Shown piece by piece: positions 54,023-61,582 of a stretch of DNA of 64,000 nt. The stretch's first letter is position 1; every line of letters begins with the position of its first letter. The translations under genes were made by a program, and so were the position numbers. This DNA is from Caulifigura coniformis (GTDB lineage: Bacteria > Planctomycetota > Planctomycetia > Planctomycetales > Planctomycetaceae): NCBI RefSeq assembly GCF_007745175.1, contig NZ_CP036271.1, forward strand, positions 6,411,439 through 6,475,438, read 5' to 3'. The notes under the pieces are model-generated. The model did no database searches. It worked only from the letters and a program-made list of their open reading frames with translations, and was not told the origin of the DNA.

Positions 54023-54633
54023 GCCGCGAACTCGTTTGGCGTCCGTCCCCCCAGGGCACTGTGGGGACGGCAGCCGTTGTAGTCTTCTCGCCACGAATCG
54101 ATCTCGGCCTGGGCGTCGGGCGGCGACAGGAACCAATGCTGGTTCAGGCACTCCATCCGGAACATCCCGTTGAACGATTCGATGAACGCATTGTCCGTGG
54201 GCTTTCCAGGACGACTGAAGTCCAGCTTCATCTTGTTGAAGTAGGCCCACCAGTCCAATGACTTCGAGATGAACTCGGGGCCATTGTCGACTCGGATCTT
54301 CTTGGGCAGTCCACGCGTCGCTGAGACCTCTTCCAGGACGTTGACGACGTCCTCTCCGCAGAACCGTTCCCGGGCCCGCAGAGACAGGCTCTCACGACTG
54401 AAGTTATCCACTAACGTCAGGACCCGGAATCGATGCCCCGCCAGCAGCTGATCGGACATGAAGTCCATGCTCCAGCTGTCGTTGGCTCTGAGGGCGGCAG
54501 GACGCTCCATCCGGACCGCACAGCTCTTCCGGCGCCGAGGACCTTTTCGACGGAGGATCAGACCTTCCTCGACGCTCGCTGACCGCATAACTGGTTCGCA
54601 GACGCTGGACCAGAACACGCTGACGAACGGGCT
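53995..54633 (-). pseudogene. IS3-family transposase orfB, internally deleted
   Basis: The DDE core is intact (SWSMDFMSDQLLAGHRFRVLTLVDNFSRE, GLPKKIRVDNGPEFISKSLDWW, PGKPTDNAFIESFNGMFRMEC, SALGGRTPNEFAAL). Before it, the frame from the orfA end reads KRLKPVRQRVLVQRLRTSYA then VSERR and jumps to EEGLILRRKG, losing about 70 residues of the usual HTH_21 region and changing frame. A -1 slippery heptamer A AAA AAC lies at 54640-54646 at the end of orfA, as used to make OrfAB in IS3 elements. The copy cannot encode a complete OrfAB. Confidence 0.75.
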
Positions 54634-54900
54634 TCAGACGTTTTTTGACAGCACATCCTGAAGCATCCGCTTGTCCAGACTCAGGTCGGCCACCAGCTGC
54701 TTCAGCTTCTTGTTCTCCTCTTCAAGTTGCCGGAGCCGGCGCAGCTCCGCGACACCCAGCCCCGCGAACTTCCGCTTCCAGCGGTAGAACGTCTGCTCGC
54801 TGACTCCGAGCTTGCGGGTCAGCTCAGTGACCGGTGTACCCGCTTCCTGCTGTCGTAGGGCGTAGGCGATCTGCTCCTCAGTGAAGTGCTTCTTCCCCAT
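54634..54900 (-). CDS. IS3-family transposase OrfA
   Basis: 88 residues, complete. An HTH_8-type helix-turn-helix (HFTEEQIAYALRQQEAGTPV, KLGVSEQTFYRWKRKFAGLG) is followed by a leucine-zipper-like tail (LRRLRQLEEENKKLKQLVADL). It ends at the slippery site used for orfB translation. Binds IS ends in active family members. Confidence 0.85.
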   Translation of the reverse strand: MGKKHFTEEQIAYALRQQEAGTPVTELTRKLGVSEQTFYRWKRKFAGLGVAELRRLRQLEEENKKLKQLVADLSLDKRMLQDVLSKNV

Positions 54901-55056
54901 GAAATCCTGCTCCTTCCAGAGTGCCAGATTTGGAAAAATCTAACACCTCGCGTGGATCAGGAAACGGGGTGAAGGTCAGCCCTTGACCTTCTCTCCATGT
55001 TCCTCTCCCACCTATTGACAACATTGGCCCCTCCGGACGGGTAGCTCACTTCGAAG

Positions 55057-55893
55057 TTACCAGTGAAAAGAGACTGTCCCCCCGTGCTGCTGGGACATGC
55101 GCTCGACCACTTGAAGCTCCACGTTTCGCCCCCGAGTTGGCAGGATCCACAGCGAATAAGCATCCGAAGTTGCTCCCGCCAGCCTTTCCAGCTTCTGCCG
55201 TTGCTCCATGTTCAAAGCAAGCTTTGAGGCCAAGTCTTGAAGGGAACTCACTCGTCCGCGGCCAATTATCTCCAGCAGCCGATCGGCCGTCTGCGAGCTG
55301 AACGCTTCGGTCATCAGTGCGGCAACAACCTCCGACCGGGCCCGGTTGACATTGATCCGCCCGGAACCCCAGAGCGTCACGTTGCCGGTCGCCGCAGCCA
55401 GAATCTCCGGTCCTGGCATCCCTTCATTAAACTTCAAAGCCTCTTCCCAAGCGCCGAATGGTGCCTGCCGATCTTCACCTTTCCGGAGTCTCGTGCCCGA
55501 ACAAGCGGATTCGACGATTCGGGCAGCCGTCTCTGGATCAAGCATCCGCCGAACCGTGTTCACAGGCAGCTTGGCATCCTCGTCCGCAAGGATCAGCCGG
55601 TACGAAAGTCCTCGCAATGTGACGACATGCGAGAGAGACGTGCGAACTGCCGTGGCGCGTCCCGGTGGCATGAGAATGCGAGGAGCGTTTCGCAGCACGA
55701 TCGTCTTCAGACTCTCACGGGCCCAATGGTCCTGCAGATCTCCCTGACGCGCCGCGCTCTCCAGCACGATGGCCATGCTCATTCTGGCTGTCCCGGCCGC
55801 ATACAGGCCGGAAACCGCGATCAGAGTGAGGACGATCAGCAGTACGAACCCGCCCCGACGACGGCGGGGGTCGCACGAACAGGATCGTTTCAT
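55057..55893 (-). CDS. gspK: GspK-like minor pseudopilin
   Basis: 278 residues from ATG 55893, which overlaps the gspJ stop by ATGA; an in-frame start at 55911 is less likely. The prepilin-type segment is RRGGFVLLIVLTLIAVSGLYAAG, followed by a large domain (PVNTVRRMLDP, RINVNRARSEVVAALMTEAF, VSSLQDLASKLAL) as in GspK. GspK caps the pseudopilus tip. It is last in the promoter-proximal half of the split operon; the IS and toxin insert begin about 100 bases beyond. Confidence 0.85.
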   Translation of the reverse strand: MKRSCSCDPRRRRGGFVLLIVLTLIAVSGLYAAGTARMSMAIVLESAARQGDLQDHWARESLKTIVLRNAPRILMPPGRATAVRTSLSHVVTLRGLSYRLILADEDAKLPVNTVRRMLDPETAARIVESACSGTRLRKGEDRQAPFGAWEEALKFNEGMPGPEILAAATGNVTLWGSGRINVNRARSEVVAALMTEAFSSQTADRLLEIIGRGRVSSLQDLASKLALNMEQRQKLERLAGATSDAYSLWILPTRGRNVELQVVERMSQQHGGTVSFHW

Positions 55894-56495
55894 GGCCGGT
55901 CTCCACGACAAAGCTGATCAACCAGCACCGTCTGGTCCGGACTGACCAATAAAATACGCAGCCCACTCGGATAATCGTGCCACTCGTCAGCGGCCGGAAC
56001 CGGAATCCGTAGTTCTCGCAGCGAATCCTCAGGGCGGCCCGCCAGCAGTTCCCGAATGCCAACCACCATCAGTTCCAGGCTGGCGACATTGCCGGTGTGA
56101 GGCGACGTCGGTTCGGATTTCCTCACGAGCAACCCTCGGCCGGCAGCATCGATCAACGACCAAGTCACCCGGCAAGCATGATGGTCGGCATTCCCGCGGA
56201 CCGCATCGCGCCCCGCATACCCCTCAAAGAGGATTCGTCCAGGCCGGATGCGAACCTGCCGAGAATTGCGGATATCGAACTCTAGACGCTGCCCGATCCG
56301 GCGTTTCCAGGTCTCTGCTTCGGATGCCTTTTCAGCAGCCAGCGTCGACTGGTCGCGCGCCGTCGTCAGCACTCCCTGCAATGCGACCAGGAGCATGGCG
56401 GAAAGACTGAGTGCCAACAGCAGTTCCACCAGCGTGACGCCGTGACGAGTCGAGACCCGTCGCCATCGATTCAGCCGTAGTGCAGGGACGGTCAC
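55890..56495 (-). CDS. gspJ: GspJ-like minor pseudopilin
   Basis: 201 residues from GTG 56495, which overlaps the gspI stop (GTGA) and has GGAGG upstream; the longer open frame lies inside gspI. The prepilin motif is TRHGVTLVELLLALSLSAMLL. The C-terminal domain (LEFDIRNSRQVRIRPGRILFEGYAG, ELRIPVPAADEWHDYPSGLRI) fits GspJ. It forms the pseudopilus tip with GspI and GspK. Confidence 0.8.
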   Translation of the reverse strand: MTVPALRLNRWRRVSTRHGVTLVELLLALSLSAMLLVALQGVLTTARDQSTLAAEKASEAETWKRRIGQRLEFDIRNSRQVRIRPGRILFEGYAGRDAVRGNADHHACRVTWSLIDAAGRGLLVRKSEPTSPHTGNVASLELMVVGIRELLAGRPEDSLRELRIPVPAADEWHDYPSGLRILLVSPDQTVLVDQLCRGDRP

Positions 56496-56938
56496 CGACT
56501 TGGCCTCCCCTCCGCTGGCACCAGCATTTCCACCGAAGCCGCTTCCTTTCGGCCTTGCACTTTCAGATCGGAGCTCCACAGTTCAATGCGGGCGATCTGC
56601 GCCTGCAGAACCTTGGCGTCTGGAGCATCAACCCTCGCTACCCGGCAAACCCAGTCCGTAGATTCAGGCACTGGATAATCGCCATCTGGCGGCACATCGT
56701 TGCGACCGGCTGTCCAACGTTCCAGCATCCGGTTCAGAAGCCCGATCGCGATTCGGTGTTGCTCCGCGGCGCGAATCTGACGCAGGTGAGCTGATTGGCT
56801 CACGAGTATCCCTGCGAGAAGCGATCCTGCGAGAGCGGTGGCGCATAAGACTTCCACAAGAGTCAGCCCCCGCGCTCGACGGTTCCGTGTTTTCGCGACG
56901 AAATGCTGCATGGGCACCATCGCTCGCATACGTCTCAA
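56492..56938 (-). CDS. gspI: GspI-like minor pseudopilin
   Basis: 148 residues from TTG 56938 (ATG 56929 also in frame); the TTG overlaps the gspH stop. The prepilin motif is RRARGLTLVEVLCATALAGSLL. The remainder is short, as expected for GspI. Gene order F-G-H-I-J-K supports the assignment more than sequence alone. Confidence 0.75.
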   Translation of the reverse strand: MRRMRAMVPMQHFVAKTRNRRARGLTLVEVLCATALAGSLLAGILVSQSAHLRQIRAAEQHRIAIGLLNRMLERWTAGRNDVPPDGDYPVPESTDWVCRVARVDAPDAKVLQAQIARIELWSSDLKVQGRKEAASVEMLVPAEGRPSR

Positions 56939-57477
56939 TTGTGGGTTCGCAAGACTGCCAGCAGCTCATCAACGGCCGCCTTATTGTCGAGTTCAAGAGC
57001 CTGGCCGCTCCCCCCGAGGAACAACAGAAAACGGCTGGCAATGGAGGGCGTTCCGATTTCGAGAGCAAATGACGGGCTACTGCCGTCTGGCCGATACCGG
57101 AGCCCAATCGCTTCTCCAGTCGATTCCGATTTTGAAGTCAGGACTCGGAGAATCGGAAGTCGCGTCTCCAAGACCTTCGATTCTTCGGTCTCAGAAACTC
57201 GCAATTCGAGGTGCCCGAGGCCCGTCATCCAAAGATCGCGGGCCGAGCCAGACTTCACGCATTGTTCTCGGATTGTTCGATCGATTGCTCGAAGTTGCTG
57301 AATGGCGCTGACCTGGCCCGCTGCTGCCAGAGAGGGGCGCAAGGAGTAGCCGACCGAGACCGCCACGAGTCCGGTCAGCACCAGGACCGCCATCAGTTCC
57401 ACGAGCGTGAAGGCAACACGCGGAGGTGGCTTATGTGCCGGACGATGGCTGAACGTCATCGCTGGTGATGTCCTCAT
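56935..57477 (-). CDS. gspH: GspH-like minor pseudopilin
   Basis: 180 residues from ATG 57477; ATG 57459 is also possible. The prepilin motif is RVAFTLVELMAVLVLTGLVA. The globular part (LRVSETEESKVLETRLPILRVL, SPSFALEIGTPSIASRFLLFL) is beta-rich. The start overlaps the end of gspG by about 45 bases. Confidence 0.75.
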   Translation of the reverse strand: MRTSPAMTFSHRPAHKPPPRVAFTLVELMAVLVLTGLVAVSVGYSLRPSLAAAGQVSAIQQLRAIDRTIREQCVKSGSARDLWMTGLGHLELRVSETEESKVLETRLPILRVLTSKSESTGEAIGLRYRPDGSSPSFALEIGTPSIASRFLLFLGGSGQALELDNKAAVDELLAVLRTHN

Positions 57478-57880
57478 CGGCGCCCGAGCCTCCCTCGCGC
57501 TTGTCCGCTCCAAAGCTGATGATGTCGAACGCCCGCAAACGGCCAGGTTGATTGTACTGGTAGGGCTGTCCCCAAGGATCGACGGGGACTTTCGAGAGAA
57601 TGCCTTCGACGAAGTTCTTGCTGGGTTTCGCCAGAATGGCCAGTCCCTCCTCGTTCGAAGGGTAGCGGTCGTTCAGGGTGTTAAAGGTTTCCAGTGCGGC
57701 CGAGATCTTGGACAGATCCATGCGGGCCACATTCTGCTTGCTGGTCACCAAATAGCCGCGGACCTTGAACGTCACGGCGCTCGCCAGCAAACCGATGATC
57801 ACGACCACGACCATCAGTTCCACGAGCGTGAAACCGTCTCGCGATCGATCAACCACCCGCTGCAGTTCATTGCGTGACAT
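57431..57880 (-). CDS. gspG: Major pseudopilin GspG
   Basis: 149 residues, the usual length, from ATG 57880 with GGAGG six bases upstream, overlapping the gspF end. The prepilin motif is RDGFTLVELMVVVVIIGLLAS. The conserved GspG features are present: ISAALETFNTLNDRYPSNEEGLAIL, VPVDPWGQPYQY, and FDIISFGADKREGG with the calcium-binding acidic loop. It is the principal pseudopilus subunit. Confidence 0.92.
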   Translation of the reverse strand: MSRNELQRVVDRSRDGFTLVELMVVVVIIGLLASAVTFKVRGYLVTSKQNVARMDLSKISAALETFNTLNDRYPSNEEGLAILAKPSKNFVEGILSKVPVDPWGQPYQYNQPGRLRAFDIISFGADKREGGSGADEDITSDDVQPSSGT

Positions 57881-59078
57881 TTCCGGCCTCCATGATCGGC
57901 AGGATGGTCGCGAAGAGCACAAAGCCCACGATGACGGAGAGTAGGATAACCAAAACGGGCTCCAGAAGAGCAGCAAATCGGTGAGAAAGAGTGGCCACCT
58001 GGCGCTCGTAGTCTTCAGCCAGTTGCTGAAGCATGTCCTCCAGCCGACCCGTTTGTTGCCCCATCTGGAACACCTGAATCACCACCGGCGGAAAAAGGCC
58101 CGTCTGGGCAAGGGCCGGCCCGACATCGCGGCCCACACGAACGGCCGCTGCCGAATCAAGCAGGGCCTGTTTCAGAATGAGATGCGAGGCCGATCTCGCG
58201 GCGATCTCGACGGCCTGCACATATTCCACTCCGCTCTTCATGAGTACGGAAAGCACCATCGCGACGCGGGCAACGACCTGCTTCCGGACGAGTTCGCCAA
58301 GAACTGGAACTCGCAGGACTCCTCGCTGCCAGAGCGTCTTCCCGCGGACCGTGGAGAGCGCGTATGTGAAACCGAAGACAAGGCCGATAGATGTGGCCAA
58401 CAGCACGGGCCAATAATTCAACAGGGCGTCGCACAGCCCTTTGAGGACGACGGTTGCCCAGGGGAGCGGGCGACCAGCTTCGATGAGGCTTTCCAGAAGT
58501 GAAGGCACTACGTTCGTCATCAGGAACAGGCTCACACCGAGCGCGCTGACCAAGACGACGGCTGGATACAAAACGGCGGTCATGATCCGGTCCTTCCACT
58601 GCAGTGACCGCTCCTTGAAAACGGCCAGTTGGTTGAGCACCGTCTCCAGCGTGCCTGTATTCTCTCCGACCCGAACCATCTCGACGGTCAATTCATCGAA
58701 CTGCCGAGAATCGGCAGCTAGGGCGTCCGCCAGGCTGGAACCTTCTTTCACACGCTCTCTGACCTTGAGCCACGAGTCTCTAAATTGACCTCGCGATTGC
58801 TCAATCAAAAGATCGAGCGATTCCACCAGCGGCACACCGATCGATTGAAGTGTCGCGATATCGCGTACCGCGGCCAGAAGCTCGTGTGGGTTGGCCCGAC
58901 GGCGCCAGGCTCCGCCTCCGATCGATCGTCCGATTGGCTTGGTGGATTCCGCGAGATCTCGAACGATTAGCCCCAAGTCTCGGAGCTGCTCTCGAGCGTG
59001 CGGAGGCGATTCGGCGGCCAGCGTTCCGGAGACGCTCGCGTTGGTACGGTCGAAGGCTCGGTAACGATAGACCGGCAC
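57867..59078 (-). CDS. gspF: Type II secretion inner-membrane platform protein GspF
   Basis: 403 residues from GTG 59078 with AAGGGG eight bases upstream; the longer frame has no family match. It opens VPVYRYRAFDRTNASVSGTL. Two cytoplasmic T2SSF domains (IATLQSIGVPLVESLDLLIEQSRG, VLSVLMKSGVEYVQAVEIAARS) alternate with three membrane helices. It is the polytopic core of the platform and the first gene of the operon, about 170 bases after the small secreted protein gene. Confidence 0.93.
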   Translation of the reverse strand: MPVYRYRAFDRTNASVSGTLAAESPPHAREQLRDLGLIVRDLAESTKPIGRSIGGGAWRRRANPHELLAAVRDIATLQSIGVPLVESLDLLIEQSRGQFRDSWLKVRERVKEGSSLADALAADSRQFDELTVEMVRVGENTGTLETVLNQLAVFKERSLQWKDRIMTAVLYPAVVLVSALGVSLFLMTNVVPSLLESLIEAGRPLPWATVVLKGLCDALLNYWPVLLATSIGLVFGFTYALSTVRGKTLWQRGVLRVPVLGELVRKQVVARVAMVLSVLMKSGVEYVQAVEIAARSASHLILKQALLDSAAAVRVGRDVGPALAQTGLFPPVVIQVFQMGQQTGRLEDMLQQLAEDYERQVATLSHRFAALLEPVLVILLSVIVGFVLFATILPIMEAGNVTQ

Positions 59079-59248
59079 GTACCGCGGCCCCTTGGCAACT
59101 AGGAGAAGGCAAAGACGACGACGCCACTTTGTCTTGTGGTTGCCTCCGGAGTCAACGTCGTCACGACGCAACTTCAGCCAGCAAGCCTCAGCCCGTAACC
59201 CCTGCGCGTGTCGATGCTGCGAGCCCAGCCCAAGCATCCTTCATGTGA

Positions 59249-59557
59249 CTACTGATTTTCTCGGCAGTCATTCCTATCTCTCACGACGATCGGAGCCGAG
59301 TACAGGCCGCTCGGCCGCAGGTAGCTGCACTTAACGTCGGGATGTATCTCATAGTTTCGGTACGGACTCGTGCGTGGCCAACGATAGGCGTTCCATGGGC
59401 GAAACCCTGATCTGTGATACTCGGGGACCGGGCTCGCGAACCACTCTCGTCGGGCAAGATACGGGTTACCTTCGACGAGCGTCGGAGTCTGTGCGTGCGT
59501 CGCGGCCGTGAATGCGAGTACAAGAAAGCACCCAAGAACCAGTGACGCCATGTCCAT
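59249..59557 (-). CDS. Small secreted hypothetical protein
   Basis: 102 residues with a signal peptide (MASLVLGCFLVLAFTAATHAQ). The mature part is Tyr/Arg/Pro-rich (PVPEYHRSGFRPWNAYRWPR, YEIHPDVKCSYLRPSGLYSAP) and has two Cys. No family is recognised. It is 15 bases downstream of the Cys-rich small ORF and 170 bases upstream of gspF. Confidence 0.65.
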   Translation of the reverse strand: MDMASLVLGCFLVLAFTAATHAQTPTLVEGNPYLARREWFASPVPEYHRSGFRPWNAYRWPRTSPYRNYEIHPDVKCSYLRPSGLYSAPIVVRDRNDCRENQ

Positions 59558-59572
59558 TGGTTGCCCCCGGCC

Positions 59573-59791
59573 TCAAGAGAAGTGACAGCGGACGCTGACC
59601 TTGCAGCCCTCACGCCAACGCCGGCACAATCTGCCGACACGTAGTCTTCGGTTGGCGATCCTGTCCTTGCAATCGTCTATCTGGCAAACTGTTCTGCAGT
59701 AGTTTGCGGTGGAACTGACGATCTTGTGGATCCTGCCGCCTTGGAGGGAGAATTCACGGATGTCGACGAGATATACGCCGGGAGCCAGCAA
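59573..59791 (-). CDS. Small Cys-rich hypothetical protein
   Basis: 72 residues from TTG 59791, with GGGAG six bases upstream and codon use like its neighbours. The product has six Cys (YCRTVC, DDC, RLC, GC, RC) and a basic C-terminal half. It begins 27 bases after the sigma factor stop and precedes the small secreted protein, so it probably belongs to the same transcript. No signal peptide is evident. Without a homologue in hand the call is tentative. Confidence 0.45.
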   Translation of the reverse strand: MLAPGVYLVDIREFSLQGGRIHKIVSSTANYCRTVCQIDDCKDRIANRRLRVGRLCRRWREGCKVSVRCHFS

Positions 59792-59818
59792 CGCCGACTC
59801 CCGGCCTCTTCACTGACA

Positions 59819-60367
59819 TCAAATCAACGCCGCCACCTCCGGATCGCTTCGGAGATTTTTCAAACCGGCATGCAGCCAGAGTGAGACAGCCTGTCGTGTG
59901 ACGCCCATCGTCTCAGCAACCTCCGCCTGGGTTTCGCCGTCGAAGTGAAGCCGTCGAACTACATCGCCCTGGCGTCTCTTCAGCTTTCCAACGTGGCCAA
60001 GCAATGCTCCTGCCAAGTCGCCTGTCAGCGCCGGAACATCGAACGGATCTCGTGGATCCGTAGCGGTGCCGACCGCGACGTCGCACTGGCAACAGCGTAT
60101 CTTGGTGCGACGTCGCGTCTGGTAGTGCGAGAACAGCACCATCCTGGCCTGGAAATACAGCCAGCTACGGAACGGCCGCCCTGGATCGTAGTCTGCCCGG
60201 CCCTTGAAGAGTCGCATGAACGCGTCGACGGTCAGGTCCTCCGCCAGGTGGTAGTCATGGACACGACGGACGAAGTATCCGAGGATCGGACTCCACCAGC
60301 GATTCACCAGTTCCGAGAATGCTGCGTCGACATCAGGCTCTACCAACAGTTCTTCATCAGAGATCAT
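59819..60367 (-). CDS. ECF-like sigma-70 family RNA polymerase sigma factor
   Basis: 182 residues from ATG 60367 with GGAGG seven bases upstream; the start overlaps the previous stop (ATGA). Region 2 reads FSELVNRWWSPILGYFVRRVHDYHLAEDLTVDAFMRLF, with RPFRSWLYFQARMVLFSHYQTRR after it. Region 4 is LHFDGETQAEVAETMGVTRQAVSLWLHAGLKNLR, a clear helix-turn-helix. No anti-sigma factor is adjacent; the partner upstream genes are unknown proteins. It may control the nearby element. Confidence 0.85.
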   Translation of the reverse strand: MISDEELLVEPDVDAAFSELVNRWWSPILGYFVRRVHDYHLAEDLTVDAFMRLFKGRADYDPGRPFRSWLYFQARMVLFSHYQTRRRTKIRCCQCDVAVGTATDPRDPFDVPALTGDLAGALLGHVGKLKRRQGDVVRRLHFDGETQAEVAETMGVTRQAVSLWLHAGLKNLRSDPEVAALI

Positions 60368-60690
60368 TGGCGGCCTCCTTCCACCCCTGCGACGGCCCTT
60401 CGAGCTGCGATTCGGCCACGGATTTCGTGGACCGAAGCGTGATTTGAACACCGACGGCGATGCACCACTCCGGCTGGCGCCGCAACAGTCGCGGGTTCAG
60501 GCTGAACGGGCTCGGCGGGTCTCGCTCCTTTCGATCCTTGCTCCAGTACCTTGACCTTGAAGCGGAAGGCTTCGGCCCTGACGGCGTTCCAATCAACGCT
60601 GAACGTCCGCATCTCGGCGGCCAAAGCTCGGTCAATCCCCAGGGGCTTGGGCACTCTTCGTGTCATCAGGTTGGGGGATGCAGAGCTCAT
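60364..60690 (-). CDS. Hypothetical protein, coupled to the sigma factor gene
   Basis: 108 residues from ATG 60690, which overlaps the upstream stop (ATGA); its own stop overlaps the sigma factor start (ATGA). The N-terminal half (LGIDRALAAEMRTFSVDWNAVRAEAFRFKVKVLEQG) is helical; a Pro/Ala linker and basic tail follow. No family is recognised. The double overlap is the main evidence that it is translated. Confidence 0.6.
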   Translation of the reverse strand: MSSASPNLMTRRVPKPLGIDRALAAEMRTFSVDWNAVRAEAFRFKVKVLEQGSKGARPAEPVQPEPATVAAPAGVVHRRRCSNHASVHEIRGRIAARRAVAGVEGGRQ

Positions 60691-61253
60691 GCGTCCCTCC
60701 CGAACATTGCAAACGCCTCTTCCAACTCGGGCCGCCGCATCTTTCTGGCCCAAGCACCTTTGGACATCTTGCGTTCTTCGATCTCCTCGCGGATGAAGAT
60801 GGTCAATGTCCCTGCGAGCAATTCGGGATCGACCGTCAGTTCATTGAGTCTTCGAACCGTCTCCAACGGCAGCGAGACTTGCAGCGTCACAGTGACCCAC
60901 AGTTCCTGATCTGACAGAGGAGGATGTTTCCGCCGACCGTTCAGACCGTTCTGAACCGCGAGCGAGACGAAGCACTCGAGACTCTTCGATGACTCCCCAA
61001 ATGACTTCTGCAGGTAGACGGCATCGACGAGCGGAATCTCGACGTTCGCGGAGAACCGAACCTCCGTTCTGTTGCACCGTTTCCGAAGACGCCCAGGATC
61101 GACACTTGGAAGCGTCACCCGCGGCTTTCGGACGGAATCGTGTGAAAAAACGTTAGGTCGTGTGGTCCGCACGATGGATGTGGGACGTTCAACGGGACGG
61201 TGAACCGAACGACGAACAGAAACTGGCCACGCAACGCGGGACAAAGTAGACAT
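60687..61253 (-). CDS. Hypothetical protein, first gene of sigma factor set
   Basis: 188 residues from ATG 61253 (two further in-frame starts lie upstream). The first 60 residues are basic and Pro/Ser-rich. The rest (ANVEIPLVDAVYLQKSFGESSKSLECFVSLAVQNGLNG, ELWVTVTLQVSLPLETVRRLNELTVDPELLAGTLTIFIREEIEERK) has a strand-helix-helix look, compatible with a ribbon-helix-helix-type protein, though this is a guess. It overlaps the next gene by ATGA. Confidence 0.55.
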   Translation of the reverse strand: MSTLSRVAWPVSVRRSVHRPVERPTSIVRTTRPNVFSHDSVRKPRVTLPSVDPGRLRKRCNRTEVRFSANVEIPLVDAVYLQKSFGESSKSLECFVSLAVQNGLNGRRKHPPLSDQELWVTVTLQVSLPLETVRRLNELTVDPELLAGTLTIFIREEIEERKMSKGAWARKMRRPELEEAFAMFGRDA

Positions 61254-61582
61254 GGAACCCCATTCCGATGTCCTACCACTTGGAAACGGCCGCCCCGGCG
61301 AGTACATCCCCGCCGGGACGCGGCCGCCGACCATCACCGCCTAATGGCGGAGATTCCCAAGCGCGCAGCATGAGCCACGCAATTCATTTCGTGTGAAAAC
61401 CTGCGCCCGGTAGATCGCGAAACCAGTCGCGATGGCACAAGTGGACGTGCAGCACGCACGGAGATAGGCTGCGAAACAGCCATTGTCCGCCTTTCACGAG
61501 AAGGTGGTGATGGTCAGCGTGGTCGGGGAGGTAGTAGCCCCCGGCCACGCGCCTTTATTGGTTGCAGATTGTCGATGCCGCG
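61254..61582. other. Non-coding stretch between sigma factor set and integrase
   Basis: About 330 bases with no credible gene. A small CCGCC-TAAT-GGCGG hairpin occurs near 61338-61351. It should hold the promoter of the sigma factor set and the 3' end of the integrase transcript. Confidence 0.4.

Larger units (their letters stand above)
53961..54958 (-). mobile_element. IS3-family insertion sequence with internal deletion
   Basis: The ends are GATCCACACGAGATGTCAGA (53961-53980) and the inverted GATCCACGCGAGGTGTTAGA (54939-54958), matching at 17 of 20 positions. Inside are orfA and a shortened orfB on the minus strand. At about 1 kb it is shorter than usual for the family (about 1.2-1.3 kb), because a block of orfB is missing. 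A 32-bp perfect palindrome (53991-54022) overlaps the orfB stop. Confidence 0.75.
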
